A stretch of 23,955 nt of DNA from Chloroflexota bacterium (GCA_005879655.1 VBJK01000121.1:1-23955); one strand, 5' to 3'; shown: positions 1 to 7,387, numbered from the stretch's first letter. Numbers and translations are program-made. The notes: generated by a model not told the origin, from the sequence alone.

Positions 1-708
1 GCGGTCAGTCTCAACGTGACTGCATTACGCCAGACGTTGCAGCTGGCATATGATTTGGCGCAACAGGGTCATCTCGTTACGATCGGTATTAAGCCCTCTT
101 CCCCTGAAACTGGTTATGGCTATATCCACTTCGCTCAAGAGGTGTGTGAAGGGTATGAGCATCAGGCATTTCGTGCGCAACGTTTCGTGGAAAAGCCGAA
201 TCTGGCGACAGCGAAAAGCTATCTGGAAGACGGACATTATGTCTGGAATGCGGGCATTTTCATCTGGAAGGTAAGCACGATCCTCTCCGAGTTCAGAGAA
301 CATCTCCCCGACGTAGCACGTAAGATCAGCACGATCGTTGAGGCCCAGGGAACTCCACAAGAGCGTGACGTGCTGAATGAGCTGTGGCCTGAATTGCAAT
401 CCATTTCAATTGATTATGGCATTTTGGAGAAGACAAAAAACCTAGTGGTCATTCCTGCCAATCTAGGATGGAATGATGTCGGCAACTGGGAGCAATACGG
501 TGCGCTCTTCCCGGCTGATGAGCAGGGGGTGCGTGCGGTAGGCTCGCACATTGGTCTTGGTAGTCAGAATGTGGTTGTGTATAACAATACGCAACGTGGT
601 GTCTATACTATTGGCATGAAAGATATCATTGTGGTGGAGATGGATGATGTGACGGTGATCTGCCATAAAGATCATGTACAACGCGTAAAAGAGTTGGCGG
701 GGAAGTAG
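1..708 (+). CDS. manC: Mannose-1-phosphate guanylyltransferase, C-terminal part (5' end outside window)
   Basis: Makes GDP-mannose from mannose-1-phosphate and GTP in the cytoplasm, feeding polysaccharide and glycan synthesis. The reading frame is open from base 1, so the GTG at 16 is internal and the gene begins upstream. Visible family landmarks are TIGIKPSSPETGYGYI, FVEKPN, WNAGIFIW, SIDYGILEKT and the NLGWNDVGNWEQY block, followed by the usual beta-helical C-terminus. About 235 residues are present. The family is usually near 350 residues, so the N-terminal nucleotide-binding stretch (GG.GTRL.P type) is missing only because of the window edge. The last codons and stop (706-708) lie inside the left arm of a perfect palindrome shared with the convergent gene. 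Family call is firm; substrate specificity (mannose rather than another hexose phosphate) is inferred from the motifs. Confidence 0.9.
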   Translation, partial: AVSLNVTALRQTLQLAYDLAQQGHLVTIGIKPSSPETGYGYIHFAQEVCEGYEHQAFRAQRFVEKPNLATAKSYLEDGHYVWNAGIFIWKVSTILSEFREHLPDVARKISTIVEAQGTPQERDVLNELWPELQSISIDYGILEKTKNLVVIPANLGWNDVGNWEQYGALFPADEQGVRAVGSHIGLGSQNVVVYNNTQRGVYTIGMKDIIVVEMDDVTVICHKDHVQRVKELAGK

Positions 709-777
709 CAGAGAGTATGAGGGATCAGGCCGTGGTACTGACCCACGGCCTGATCCCTCATACTCTCTGCTACTTCC
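701..777. terminator. Perfect 35-bp inverted repeat, probable bidirectional terminator
   Basis: The arms 701-735 and 743-777 are exact reverse complements around a 7-nt loop (736-742). The left arm contains the stop codon of the guanylyltransferase gene (706-708) and the right arm contains the stop of the convergent gene (770-772), so both genes end in the same GGAAGTAG. A T-rich run follows on the plus strand. This fits a two-way terminator, although the arms are far longer than termination needs. Confidence 0.75.
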
Positions 778-1141
778 TGTTTCTTTGCTTTTTGGCTAGA
801 TTTTTTGCAGTTCTCTCTCCACGTAAAAAGTCAGATATATCGTTTTTAGCTTTATCAAAATCTGCAACATCATGAAATCCAGACGCTTTTAATTGCGTTA
901 TAATTGTTTGCCTCTTTTTAACATCTGATGATCCATAGCTGTAGAAACTAGCTTTCCATGTGATTCTGCTTAGTAGCTTGTTACAGTGTAAGCCACATTC
1001 CTTGCGTAGCATTTGTTCTACATGCTTCTTTGTCTTCTCGATTTGTCCTGCAACTGTGTCGATGTTACTGCTCTTCATTTCCACCAAGCAGATGACCTTT
1101 TTATCCTCCCCATTTTTACCATAGAAAATCAGTCCTCGCAC
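770..1141 (-). pseudogene. C-terminal part of a frameshifted small protein next to an AAA ATPase remnant
   Basis: This 123-residue frame begins at a GTG that overlaps the TGA stop of the upstream frame (1129-1317). It starts RGLIFYGKN and continues ICLVEMKSS..D....QI.KT, which has the look of the D...ExK core of PD-(D/E)XK nucleases. Joining the two frames gives a smooth protein (..NANDSRCE/GLIFYGKN..) of about 180 residues, with the switch equivalent to loss of one base near 1135. I read it as one gene broken by a frameshift, although start-stop coupling of two proteins is possible. It follows an ATPase fragment, as small nuclease-like partners often do in defence cassettes. The exact family is not recognised, and the nuclease idea is inference from a short motif. 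Confidence 0.5.
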
Positions 1142-1317
1142 CGGCTATCATTGGCATTCAAATCAAGCATGGGAGAGAGTTCTCGTTCATCATCGTCAAT
1201 TTGGAAGCAGAGAATTATTTCACCTGGTCTTGCTTGGACATGCAGCTTGTCTTCTTTTTTCTCGCCTGCTATATAATCTTTAGAATCTGTGGCAAGTAGT
1301 AATCTGCTAAAAACCAT
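1129..1317 (-). pseudogene. N-terminal part of the same frameshifted small protein
   Basis: A 62-residue frame with an excellent ribosome-binding site (GTAGGAGG, 6 nt before the ATG at 1317) that overlaps the stop codon of the ATPase fragment, so the two were one tightly coupled operon. It ends ..NANDSRCED and hits TGA at 1129-1131, exactly where the second frame (770-1141) picks up. The intact translation signals show that the start is genuine even if the gene is now broken. No known domain is recognised in this half alone. Confidence 0.5.
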
Positions 1318-1325
1318 ATCGCCTC

Positions 1326-1682
1326 CTACAGCTCAAAATGCACACGTTGAACATATTCTGTTACATCACTAAAGGTTTGCCAATTGATATCTCCATTTTG
1401 GCCAAGAATATTTTCAATAGTTCCGTTTTCTGTAACTTCATAGACTGAAACTAGCTTTTGATCAATAAAAGAGTCTTCGCGCTCCAACAGAAATAGGTCT
1501 ACAATTTCATCTTTCTTCTCGCATTTGTAAGCTTCAAGTAAGTTGCCAAGGTGATCGACCACGTAGGTACTATGAGTAGTAATGAGGATATGTAAACCTG
1601 CATTGACGAGCGTGGTTAGAAACTCAATAATTTTTACCTGAGCAATGGGATGTAGATTCATCTCTGGCTCATCAATAATCAC
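1326..1682 (-). pseudogene. Truncated AAA (OLD-like/SMC-like) ATPase, C-terminal part
   Basis: The frame carries the Walker B motif IIDEPEMNLHP at its very start and the downstream ILITTHSTYVVDHL switch block, typical of the AAA_15/AAA_21 ATPases found with OLD-like and other defence nucleases. The listed GTG start splits a core motif. In-frame sequence with a family-like flavour (LRLFSSNGRVYSGELV) continues upstream to about 1730 before a stop at 1731-1733. Walker A and roughly the first two thirds of the protein are absent, so it cannot hydrolyse ATP as it stands and is best treated as a remnant. It is followed after 8 nt by the frameshifted small gene. Together they look like a decaying two-gene cassette, possibly anti-phage. 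Confidence 0.7.
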
Positions 1683-1867
1683 AAGTTCTCCTGAGTAAAC
1701 CCTACCGTTAGAGCTAAAAAGCCTCAGCGGTTATTGTCGTTGCATCTTCTTGTGTGGCTGGTGTGTGTAACTTCATAATTATTGCACTTGGGATGAGCAA
1801 AAGCGGCTGAGATATGGTACAATGTACACTAACTAACCGAACGTGAAACGAAAAGAAGGAACCGCTT

Positions 1868-3259
1868 ATGCATCGTCGTGCCCCAAACTATCATACAGGA
1901 TTGATGACAGACATGTATCATCCAGATTCCGCTTATGTTTCCTGGCGCACGGGTTGTAATGGCCCCACAACCTTTGATCTGTATACACGCACAGCGCCTT
2001 TTGGTGGAGCTTATTTGCTGATTGCTGGCCTTGAAGCGGCACTGGAATTTGTCCAGGCGTTCCGTTATACGGCGAAAGAGCTAAAATTTTTGGCTCGTAT
2101 CCGTGATTATGATGCCGCCTTTCTCGATGAATTGGCGGAGCTGCGTTTCACAGGCGAAATACTCGCACTTCCTGAAGGTTCCATTGCGTTCCCCAATGAG
2201 CCGATTTTGCGCGTTACGGCACCATTCCGTGAGTCGATTTTGTTGGAAGCTGGCTTGCTGCAAGCGCTCGCACTCTCAACGCTGATCGCTACTAAAGCCT
2301 CGCGTATCGTCTACGCTGCATCGCTAGGACATCCACGCCGTGTGGCAGAGTTTGCCTTTCGCCGCGCACAAGAACCGATGACTGTGGCCCGCGCATCCTA
2401 TATCGGTGGTTGCTCTAGTACATCTTTATTAAATGCGGCCTATGAGTTTCGGCTTCCGGCAACGGGAACGGTACCACATGCCTTGATCGAACTCTTCCCA
2501 ACGGAAGAGGAGGCTTTTGAGGCTATTGCTCAGGCGTATAACCGCTATACGCTATTGCTCGATACCTATGATGCGCGTAATGCAATTCATCTAGCCATAC
2601 AGGTTGCCATGCGCTCTCAGGAGATGTTGGGGCATACGTTAGCTGCTGTGCGCCTGGATAGCGGTGATCTTGTTGCGGATAGTATCTATGTGCGTGAGCA
2701 ACTCGACGGAGCTGGCTTGCATAATGTACGCATTCTTGCCAGTGGCGACCTGGATGAATGGAAAATTGTGGAGTTGCTGGAGGCTGGTGCTGCTATCGAC
2801 TCATTCGGTATTGGCACTTCGTTAGGCAGTGGGCTAGGATCAGTTGAGCACAAAATTGGTGGTGGTTCGCTGGGCATGGTGTATAAAGAGGTCTGGTATG
2901 TCGATGCGGCGGGCAATGAATATCCCAAGGTGAAAATAGCTGGACCAAAGAGCACTTGGCCTGGCAAAAAAGAGATTTATCGCCATCCCAATTGGGAGGA
3001 GGATATTATTCAATTGGCTCATGAGCCGCGTCCAGATCAGTATCAACGTCTTTTGCGTCCTGTCATGCGCAACGGAGAAATGATTCCTGGTAGCCTGCCC
3101 CCGCTCTCCGAGATCCGCGAACTAGCTCAGCAGAATCTGGAGATGCTACCCAGGCGATACCGCGAACTTACGGTAGAGCAGTCCTATCCGGTACACTTTA
3201 GCGAAGGACTACAAGCTCTACGCAAACAAGCTGTGCAACTTATTGGCAAGGCGATTTAA
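1868..3259 (+). CDS. pncB: Nicotinate phosphoribosyltransferase
   Basis: Converts nicotinate and PRPP, with ATP, to nicotinate mononucleotide in the NAD salvage (Preiss-Handler) pathway. The 463-residue length is normal. The N-terminus has the LMTDMYHPDSAY block. Residues 180-204 carry GGCSSTSLLNA and LPATGTVPHAL (H204 is the probable catalytic histidine), followed by LLLDTYDA (229-236), RLDSGDL (262-268), ASGDLDEWKI (291-300) and DSFGIGT (311-317), the phosphate and PRPP-binding elements. The ATG at 1868 has AAGGA about 7 nt upstream. It stands alone, with a strong hairpin just after the stop. A TACAAT hexamer near 1820 could be a -10 box, but no convincing -35 is seen. Confidence 0.93.
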   Translation: MHRRAPNYHTGLMTDMYHPDSAYVSWRTGCNGPTTFDLYTRTAPFGGAYLLIAGLEAALEFVQAFRYTAKELKFLARIRDYDAAFLDELAELRFTGEILALPEGSIAFPNEPILRVTAPFRESILLEAGLLQALALSTLIATKASRIVYAASLGHPRRVAEFAFRRAQEPMTVARASYIGGCSSTSLLNAAYEFRLPATGTVPHALIELFPTEEEAFEAIAQAYNRYTLLLDTYDARNAIHLAIQVAMRSQEMLGHTLAAVRLDSGDLVADSIYVREQLDGAGLHNVRILASGDLDEWKIVELLEAGAAIDSFGIGTSLGSGLGSVEHKIGGGSLGMVYKEVWYVDAAGNEYPKVKIAGPKSTWPGKKEIYRHPNWEEDIIQLAHEPRPDQYQRLLRPVMRNGEMIPGSLPPLSEIRELAQQNLEMLPRRYRELTVEQSYPVHFSEGLQALRKQAVQLIGKAI

Positions 3260-3275
3260 AAGCTGTGTACACAAC

Positions 3276-3350
3276 AGAGAAAGGGGATGGGTTACAGTCT
3301 TGATCACAGAACTCCCAAATCATCAAGACTGTGGCCCGCTCTCTTTCTCT
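3276..3350 (+). terminator. Long hairpin downstream of pncB
   Basis: The 29-nt arms 3276-3304 and 3322-3350 enclose a 17-nt loop. In the plus-strand RNA, 28 of 29 positions can pair, five of them as G.U wobbles, with a single A.C mismatch. In the opposite strand those five would be A.C mismatches. The asymmetry supports a role in the pncB transcript, most simply as terminator or 3' stabiliser. No long U-run follows. Confidence 0.65.
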
Positions 3351-3410
3351 ATTTGGAAGAACACCTGCTAATACTACCTCTGTGCGTGGTTCATCACCTT
3401 GTTCGTTACT

Positions 3411-3524
3411 AGTGCATTTTCGCTTGACTCATGAGGATTTGGTGTGTATACTTCCCCTCTGGGGAGGCCGATGAAGCCAATGTCCTTTCCCGACCCGATT
3501 GGGGATTGAAACGGGGATTGAAAC
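3411..3524 (-). repeat. Dispersed repeat, intergenic copy
   Basis: The block 3411-3497 matches 12978-13064 in inverted orientation at 75 of 87 positions without gaps (my count). Similarity continues more loosely through a TTTCAATC segment beyond 3497. The plus strand ends with a 12-bp tandem, GGGGATTGAAAC twice (3501-3512, 3513-3524). That unit resembles the 3' end of many CRISPR repeats, but no spacer-separated copies exist. The other copy is inside a methyltransferase coding sequence. Confidence 0.8.
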
Positions 3525-3558
3525 CAAGAATAATCAGTAGATTAGGATGTAGCCGTGC

Positions 3559-4422
3559 ATGGCAGAAAGTATTACTAAGTCTCTTAATAATTACCCGGAT
3601 AAGACGCTTGAAACGACGGAGATTGGTCAAAACGATAAGCAAAGCACAGATGCAATAGCAGACAAAAAAGTTTTAAAGCCACAATCATCTATTATTTGGA
3701 CGCCACGTTTTATCATCAGATTCTCGTTGACGCTCGTTGTTGCGCTTAGTGCCGCCAGTCTTCTCACACAAGGATGGGAAAACCACTACTATACACCTGA
3801 TCTGGTACTGCTGAGCGAAACTCTCTTAGTCTTGTATGCTTGGGTAGTGACGATATTTCGTGCGCGTGCAACATGGTTACGCATTGGCGCTATTTTTGGA
3901 GGTCTGTGGATGCTTGTCGCAGGGGTAAACGTGGTGATCGATTGGATCACGGGGAACACTGCGGCCAGTACAAACCAGCCTGTTATTGCCTATTTGAATG
4001 CCGCGATGAATATTGCCATGCTGGGTAGCTATATCTGTCTCTCTATCAATCGCACACCGATCCGTCGCTGGGATACCGGCTTCTTTAGCATCGCGCCCAT
4101 TCTTAGTTGCTGTATTGTCGTTATTGCTTATTTTATGATCCCTGCTGATACTCGTTCTCTAACCAGCCTGGAGAGCATTACAGCAGCTATTGCGCTCTAT
4201 CTCAGCATCTTTGTGTGGTGGTTGCGACCATCCTGTTGGCGTACTCAGCCGGGGCCAGCGGTACTGTTCACGATCTCGCCCCTTATCCAGCTGCTACTCT
4301 CGCTTCCGCAAGCCTTCAGTGGAGGGGATAACTTTTTTCTGTTGCAGGTGAGCCTGTTCTTTACGCTCTTTGGTATTATGCGCTGTTTGCAAGGGGATAT
4401 GCGACTGGCGCAAGGACTATAA
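3559..4422 (+). CDS. Polytopic membrane protein of unknown function
   Basis: A 287-residue protein with a polar 45-residue N-terminus and about eight hydrophobic segments (near residues 50-69, 82-101, 107-129, 141-163, 175-196, 203-221, 235-250, 256-276). I recognise no family motif. The short polar loops and lack of conserved charged residues inside helices give no clue to substrate. The ATG at 3559 has a weak AGGA 11 nt upstream and no strong ribosome-binding site. The 3' end overlaps the stop of the convergent kinase remnant by six bases (4417-4422). It is probably real because of its length and consistent membrane topology. Confidence 0.65.
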   Translation: MAESITKSLNNYPDKTLETTEIGQNDKQSTDAIADKKVLKPQSSIIWTPRFIIRFSLTLVVALSAASLLTQGWENHYYTPDLVLLSETLLVLYAWVVTIFRARATWLRIGAIFGGLWMLVAGVNVVIDWITGNTAASTNQPVIAYLNAAMNIAMLGSYICLSINRTPIRRWDTGFFSIAPILSCCIVVIAYFMIPADTRSLTSLESITAAIALYLSIFVWWLRPSCWRTQPGPAVLFTISPLIQLLLSLPQAFSGGDNFFLLQVSLFFTLFGIMRCLQGDMRLAQGL

Positions 4423-5061
4423 TGGTTGCTTTACAGCCTGCTCAAGTGCCGTTGCAAATGCTTTGACGGAAGCAAAACGCTGTGCAGGATCTTTCTTTAG
4501 CGCTTTCATCACCACCTCCTCAACCATGGGCGAAAGGGACGGCATTTTCTGGCGTAGCGGTGGTGGTGCCTCGGTTAAATGCTGAACCACCATCGTCACT
4601 TCGCTCCCCTGGAAGGGTCGATCACCAGACAGCCATTCGTAAGTTACGACGCCTAAAGAGTATTGGTCGCTGGCGGGTTGAGGTCTGCCGCGAATCTGCT
4701 CAGGTGCTATATATGGAGCGGTTCCGGCTAGTTTTTGCTCAACCATAGAACTCTCGCTGTGGGCAACTGCTGCAATGCCGAAATCGCCTAGCACCCCCAG
4801 GCCTGTACATTGTACATCAGGCTCTGCTGCACCTTGCGCCGTATAGGAGACAAGTAAGCGCACCACAGAGACTCCTGCCCGATCCAGGGCCTCTTTCTGA
4901 CCTAAATCCGCTGGGATAGCATTGGCGGTAGCAGCAAATACTAGAGCAGGTGATGTACATTGTAAGGCTATGAAGACACAAAGAAAGATGATGGATTGTT
5001 TGAGAAACGCAAGCTGTCTATTGCTTTTCCCGCTAGAGAGTTGCGCGGTAGATATCTTCAT
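4417..5061 (-). CDS. Signal peptide fused to C-lobe of a Ser/Thr protein kinase (probable degenerate fusion)
   Basis: Taking the ATG at 5061 gives 214 residues. Residues 1-45 are a signal peptide or membrane anchor: a basic start, a hydrophobic stretch 19-43, and VFA/ATA as a possible cleavage site. Residues 46-90 (ALDRAGVSVVRLLVSYT..., VQCTGLGV) look like the start of a secreted trypsin-like protein. From residue 91 the sequence becomes a Hanks kinase C-lobe: LGDFGIAAV (DFG 93-95), GTAPYIAPEQIRG (APE 119-121), SDQYSLGVVTYEWLSGDRPF and the DPAQRF arginine near 195. The glycine loop, the ATP-binding lysine and the HRD catalytic loop are all missing, so no kinase activity is expected. An in-frame deletion joining two genes is the simplest explanation. 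A longer frame reaches 5304, but its extra N-terminus looks non-coding. Start confidence is moderate. Confidence 0.7.
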   Translation of the reverse strand: MKISTAQLSSGKSNRQLAFLKQSIIFLCVFIALQCTSPALVFAATANAIPADLGQKEALDRAGVSVVRLLVSYTAQGAAEPDVQCTGLGVLGDFGIAAVAHSESSMVEQKLAGTAPYIAPEQIRGRPQPASDQYSLGVVTYEWLSGDRPFQGSEVTMVVQHLTEAPPPLRQKMPSLSPMVEEVVMKALKKDPAQRFASVKAFATALEQAVKQPL

Positions 5062-5205
5062 CTGTACACACTCGTTACTGATATTCTTGCAGATACTTTG
5101 ATGAGTATAACATATTTCGCAGCAGAAATAATAGGAGGTGCGATAATTTGACGAACGGAGCCTTCTATGGTCTTCTTCAAGAAAAAGGGAGAGATATTTG
5201 TAGCT

Positions 5206-5261
5206 GCGCAATTCATTGCGCTTGTTCTGTGCTATGATGCGGTCGGCGCAATTCATTGCGC
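5206..5261. repeat. Two REP-like units, GCGCAATTCATTGCGC
   Basis: The 16-bp near-palindrome occurs exactly at 5206-5221 and 5246-5261, 40 bp apart, between the fused kinase gene and the CPBP protease gene. A variant with A/T in place of the outer G/C pair (GCACAATTCATTGTGC) occurs at 23540-23555. The 5206 and 23540 copies are both preceded by TAGCT, so they share more than the core. This fits a dispersed REP-type family. Confidence 0.6.
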
Positions 5262-5287
5262 GTCTACAGATCCTTTTCCCCTTTTGC

Positions 5288-6139
5288 CTATGCCCGTATG
5301 GCACCGCGCATCACCAAAACAATCAGTAGCGCACTCAGACCATTATTTAACATATGCAGGATGATAGATGGCCAGATAGAGCGCGTACGCCAGCGCAAGA
5401 ACGAGAGGGCTAGACCAATACCAAACAGGACAACGAACGAGCCTACATCCCCATGGGCTAATCCAAAAAGTAAGGCACACCAGAAAATAGCCATAAAGAC
5501 GGACACACCCTTCAATAAGCCTGGCAAGACAAAGCCACGAAAAAAGATCTCCTCGCAAAACGGAGCAACCAGCACAGCTTCTAACAGGATCGCGTAGGTC
5601 GTAAATGGGGTTGCTTTGCTCATCTTGAGGATGAACTGGTCATTGGTCTGCACGTTGAGGTGGAATGCCGTGACCAGTTGAGCATAGGCTATGCTGAGCA
5701 CAAAAATCGCTAGCAAGCAAGCTATGATTAGTGAAGAGACCTGCCGAGCGCTAAAGCTAGTGAAGCCTAATGTACGTAAGGCCAGTTGGAAGCGTTGCCG
5801 CCGTGGATAAGCCTGATAGGGACGAAGCGCATAGTGAAATGGTGCAATGAGAAACGCTCCGTGCACCACTAGAGAAAATATGAAGATCACGATAGCATTC
5901 GCTATATCCTTCCCTGGTGGTAGAGGTGCAGGATTGATAGCACGCCCATTCAGCAGGGATATGGCAAGTGTCAGTACCAGCCAGGGGAGCAGGGTCAAGA
6001 CAAGGCCAGTTTTTGTCTGTTGGATCGTCCAGGGAACGTCGTCAAATCGTTTTTCTTCTTGCACAGGCTTCTGTTCAAACAAGAGTTTCTCCACCCAAAA
6101 AAAACAAAGCAGACCATGTAGATATGCTATAATACGCAC
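5288..6139 (-). CDS. CPBP family (CAAX/Abi) intramembrane metalloprotease
   Basis: A membrane-embedded protease family related to Rce1, and in bacteria often linked to bacteriocin self-immunity or signalling. All three signature motifs are present: EEIFFR (E196, E197, R201), FGLAH (225-229) and HMLNN (262-266), which provide the metal ligands and catalytic glutamate. About seven hydrophobic helices start near residue 45. The GTG at 6139 has no ribosome-binding site. A TTG at 6082 (residue 20) preceded by GGTGGAG is a better start and also lies downstream of a promoter-like pair. The true protein is then about 264 residues. No bacteriocin gene is seen nearby, so its substrate is unknown. Confidence 0.88.
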   Translation of the reverse strand: MRIIAYLHGLLCFFWVEKLLFEQKPVQEEKRFDDVPWTIQQTKTGLVLTLLPWLVLTLAISLLNGRAINPAPLPPGKDIANAIVIFIFSLVVHGAFLIAPFHYALRPYQAYPRRQRFQLALRTLGFTSFSARQVSSLIIACLLAIFVLSIAYAQLVTAFHLNVQTNDQFILKMSKATPFTTYAILLEAVLVAPFCEEIFFRGFVLPGLLKGVSVFMAIFWCALLFGLAHGDVGSFVVLFGIGLALSFLRWRTRSIWPSIILHMLNNGLSALLIVLVMRGAIRA

Positions 6140-6159
6140 AGCACAAAGTGTCTTGTCAA
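6129..6159 (-). promoter_or_regulatory. Sigma70-like promoter for the CPBP protease gene
   Basis: On the minus strand, a perfect TTGACA (6159-6154) precedes TATTAT (6134-6129) with 19 nt between them, slightly longer than ideal. If used, transcription would begin near 6121, downstream of the GTG at 6139. That supports the internal start at 6082. Confidence 0.35.
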
Positions 6160-6427
6160 CTCTCGACTGCCAAGGAAACGCACCATACTTGCTCCTGCTA
6201 TGATATTATGCGATAGCGCACTTGATATGGCGTAAATGGGGGTGACGTGCAACCACATACTCATGTACAATTGCTTTCAGCTATGATAGACTGTAGATTG
6301 AATGCACAAGCAGGCAATCTCCGTCCCCCGCTGGCGTAGTGGACGCTTCCAAGCTGGCACAATGTTGGAAACAAGAAGCTGTGGATAGAGTCTTAAGTAG
6401 CTTTGAAGGAAGGATAAAGAAACAATT

Positions 6428-7381
6428 ATGACTACTCGTCCCTATCGTCATGGTATTCCAGAAGAGATTCTGGCCCTCTCTCACGAACGCGATGTCCTAC
6501 GCAGACGTGGTCAGTACGAGCGCGCTGATGTACTCAAAGAACGAATTGAGGCAGCAGGCTACGCTGTCAAAGATAATCCTCATGGTGCACATCTGGTTAT
6601 TTTGCCCAACATTGAGGTTGATGGCAAACTCTATCGTACAACGCGGCATATGCCTTCATTCCTTGATGAAAGCGACGTATATGCATTCTCGGTCAACATC
6701 CTGGCACAGAATACCTGTGAGCAAACACGCCGTTGTATAGAAAGCGTCTTACGTTTTGCGGGCAATACTAGTCTCGAAATCATCCTGGTCGATAATGCTT
6801 CGCAGGATGAGACGGCAGGATGGGCTGAAGTGCTGCAAGCACGAGAGCCACGCTTGCATCTGCTGCGTGCAACGCGTACTATGGGCACCGCTGAAGCGCG
6901 TAATATCGGGTTGAAGCAGAGCCGTGGCGGTTACATTCTGCTGCTTGACTCCGGCGTTGAGCTGACAGGAGATATCTTCACTCCACTAGCACAAACGCTG
7001 GCAAACAAAAAAGTTGGCGTGACCGGGCTTCGTGGTCTGCGTACTAATGATCTACGCCACTTTGAAGAAAGTCAGCAACTCGAAGTTGAGGCTATTGATT
7101 GTCAGTGCATGGCCTTTCGGCGTAAACTGCTGCGGCAAGTGGGCCTGTTTGATGAGCGCTACCGCTATCCAGACTTTATGGATATCGACTTCAACTTCGC
7201 GCTACGCGACAAAGATGCTCAGGCGGTTGTGACACCCGATCTGCCTATCATTTACCATCTTGATATACAGAATACACACCTCTCTGATACCGAGCGTCTG
7301 CGTCTGAACAAACGCAACTTTTACCGCTTCCTCAGTAAATGGGGTGATCGTGACGATCTGCTCTTACAAGACGAGGAATAA
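6428..7381 (+). CDS. Family 2 glycosyltransferase with CysS-like N-terminal segment
   Basis: Residues about 85-300 are a GT-A glycosyltransferase: SVNILAQNTCEQTRRCIESVL, IILVDNASQDET (nucleotide-sugar binding), MGTAEARNIGL and ILLLDSGVEL (DxD-like position), then MDIDFNFALRD toward the acceptor side. Residues 10-58 (EEILALSHERDVLRRRGQYE..AD.LKERIEAAGYAVKDNPHG) match the pattern of the extreme C-terminus of cysteinyl-tRNA synthetase (LI..R..AR...D...AD.IRD.L...G....D.P.GT). This is an unusual fusion. No transmembrane helix is seen, so it is likely a cytoplasmic transferase. The ATG at 6428 follows GAAGGAAGG by about 12 nt. It stands alone, with its own terminator. Donor and acceptor are unknown. 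Confidence 0.85.
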   Translation: MTTRPYRHGIPEEILALSHERDVLRRRGQYERADVLKERIEAAGYAVKDNPHGAHLVILPNIEVDGKLYRTTRHMPSFLDESDVYAFSVNILAQNTCEQTRRCIESVLRFAGNTSLEIILVDNASQDETAGWAEVLQAREPRLHLLRATRTMGTAEARNIGLKQSRGGYILLLDSGVELTGDIFTPLAQTLANKKVGVTGLRGLRTNDLRHFEESQQLEVEAIDCQCMAFRRKLLRQVGLFDERYRYPDFMDIDFNFALRDKDAQAVVTPDLPIIYHLDIQNTHLSDTERLRLNKRNFYRFLSKWGDRDDLLLQDEE

Positions 7382-7387
7382 TTTTCT

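Noticed and set aside
3270..3350. tRNA or riboswitch after pncB
   Set aside because: The sequence forms a single long stem-loop with no cloverleaf, no CCA end and no known aptamer core; its place right after a stop fits a terminator.
3501..3524. CRISPR array suggested by tandem GGGGATTGAAAC
   Set aside because: The two units are directly adjacent with no spacer, there is no third unit, and the other copy of this repeat (12961) shows the same flanks instead of variable spacers.
3409..3658. Small genes on either strand across the dispersed repeat
   Set aside because: They are explained by the repeat itself; neither has a ribosome-binding site or a recognisable family. The shared peptide with the methyltransferase comes from repeat homology.
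5062..5304. N-terminal 81-residue extension of the fused kinase protein
   Set aside because: The extension reads as low-quality coding (rich in Arg, Cys, Tyr), covers the REP-like repeats, overlaps the CPBP gene end, and the ATG at 5061 directly precedes a proper signal peptide.
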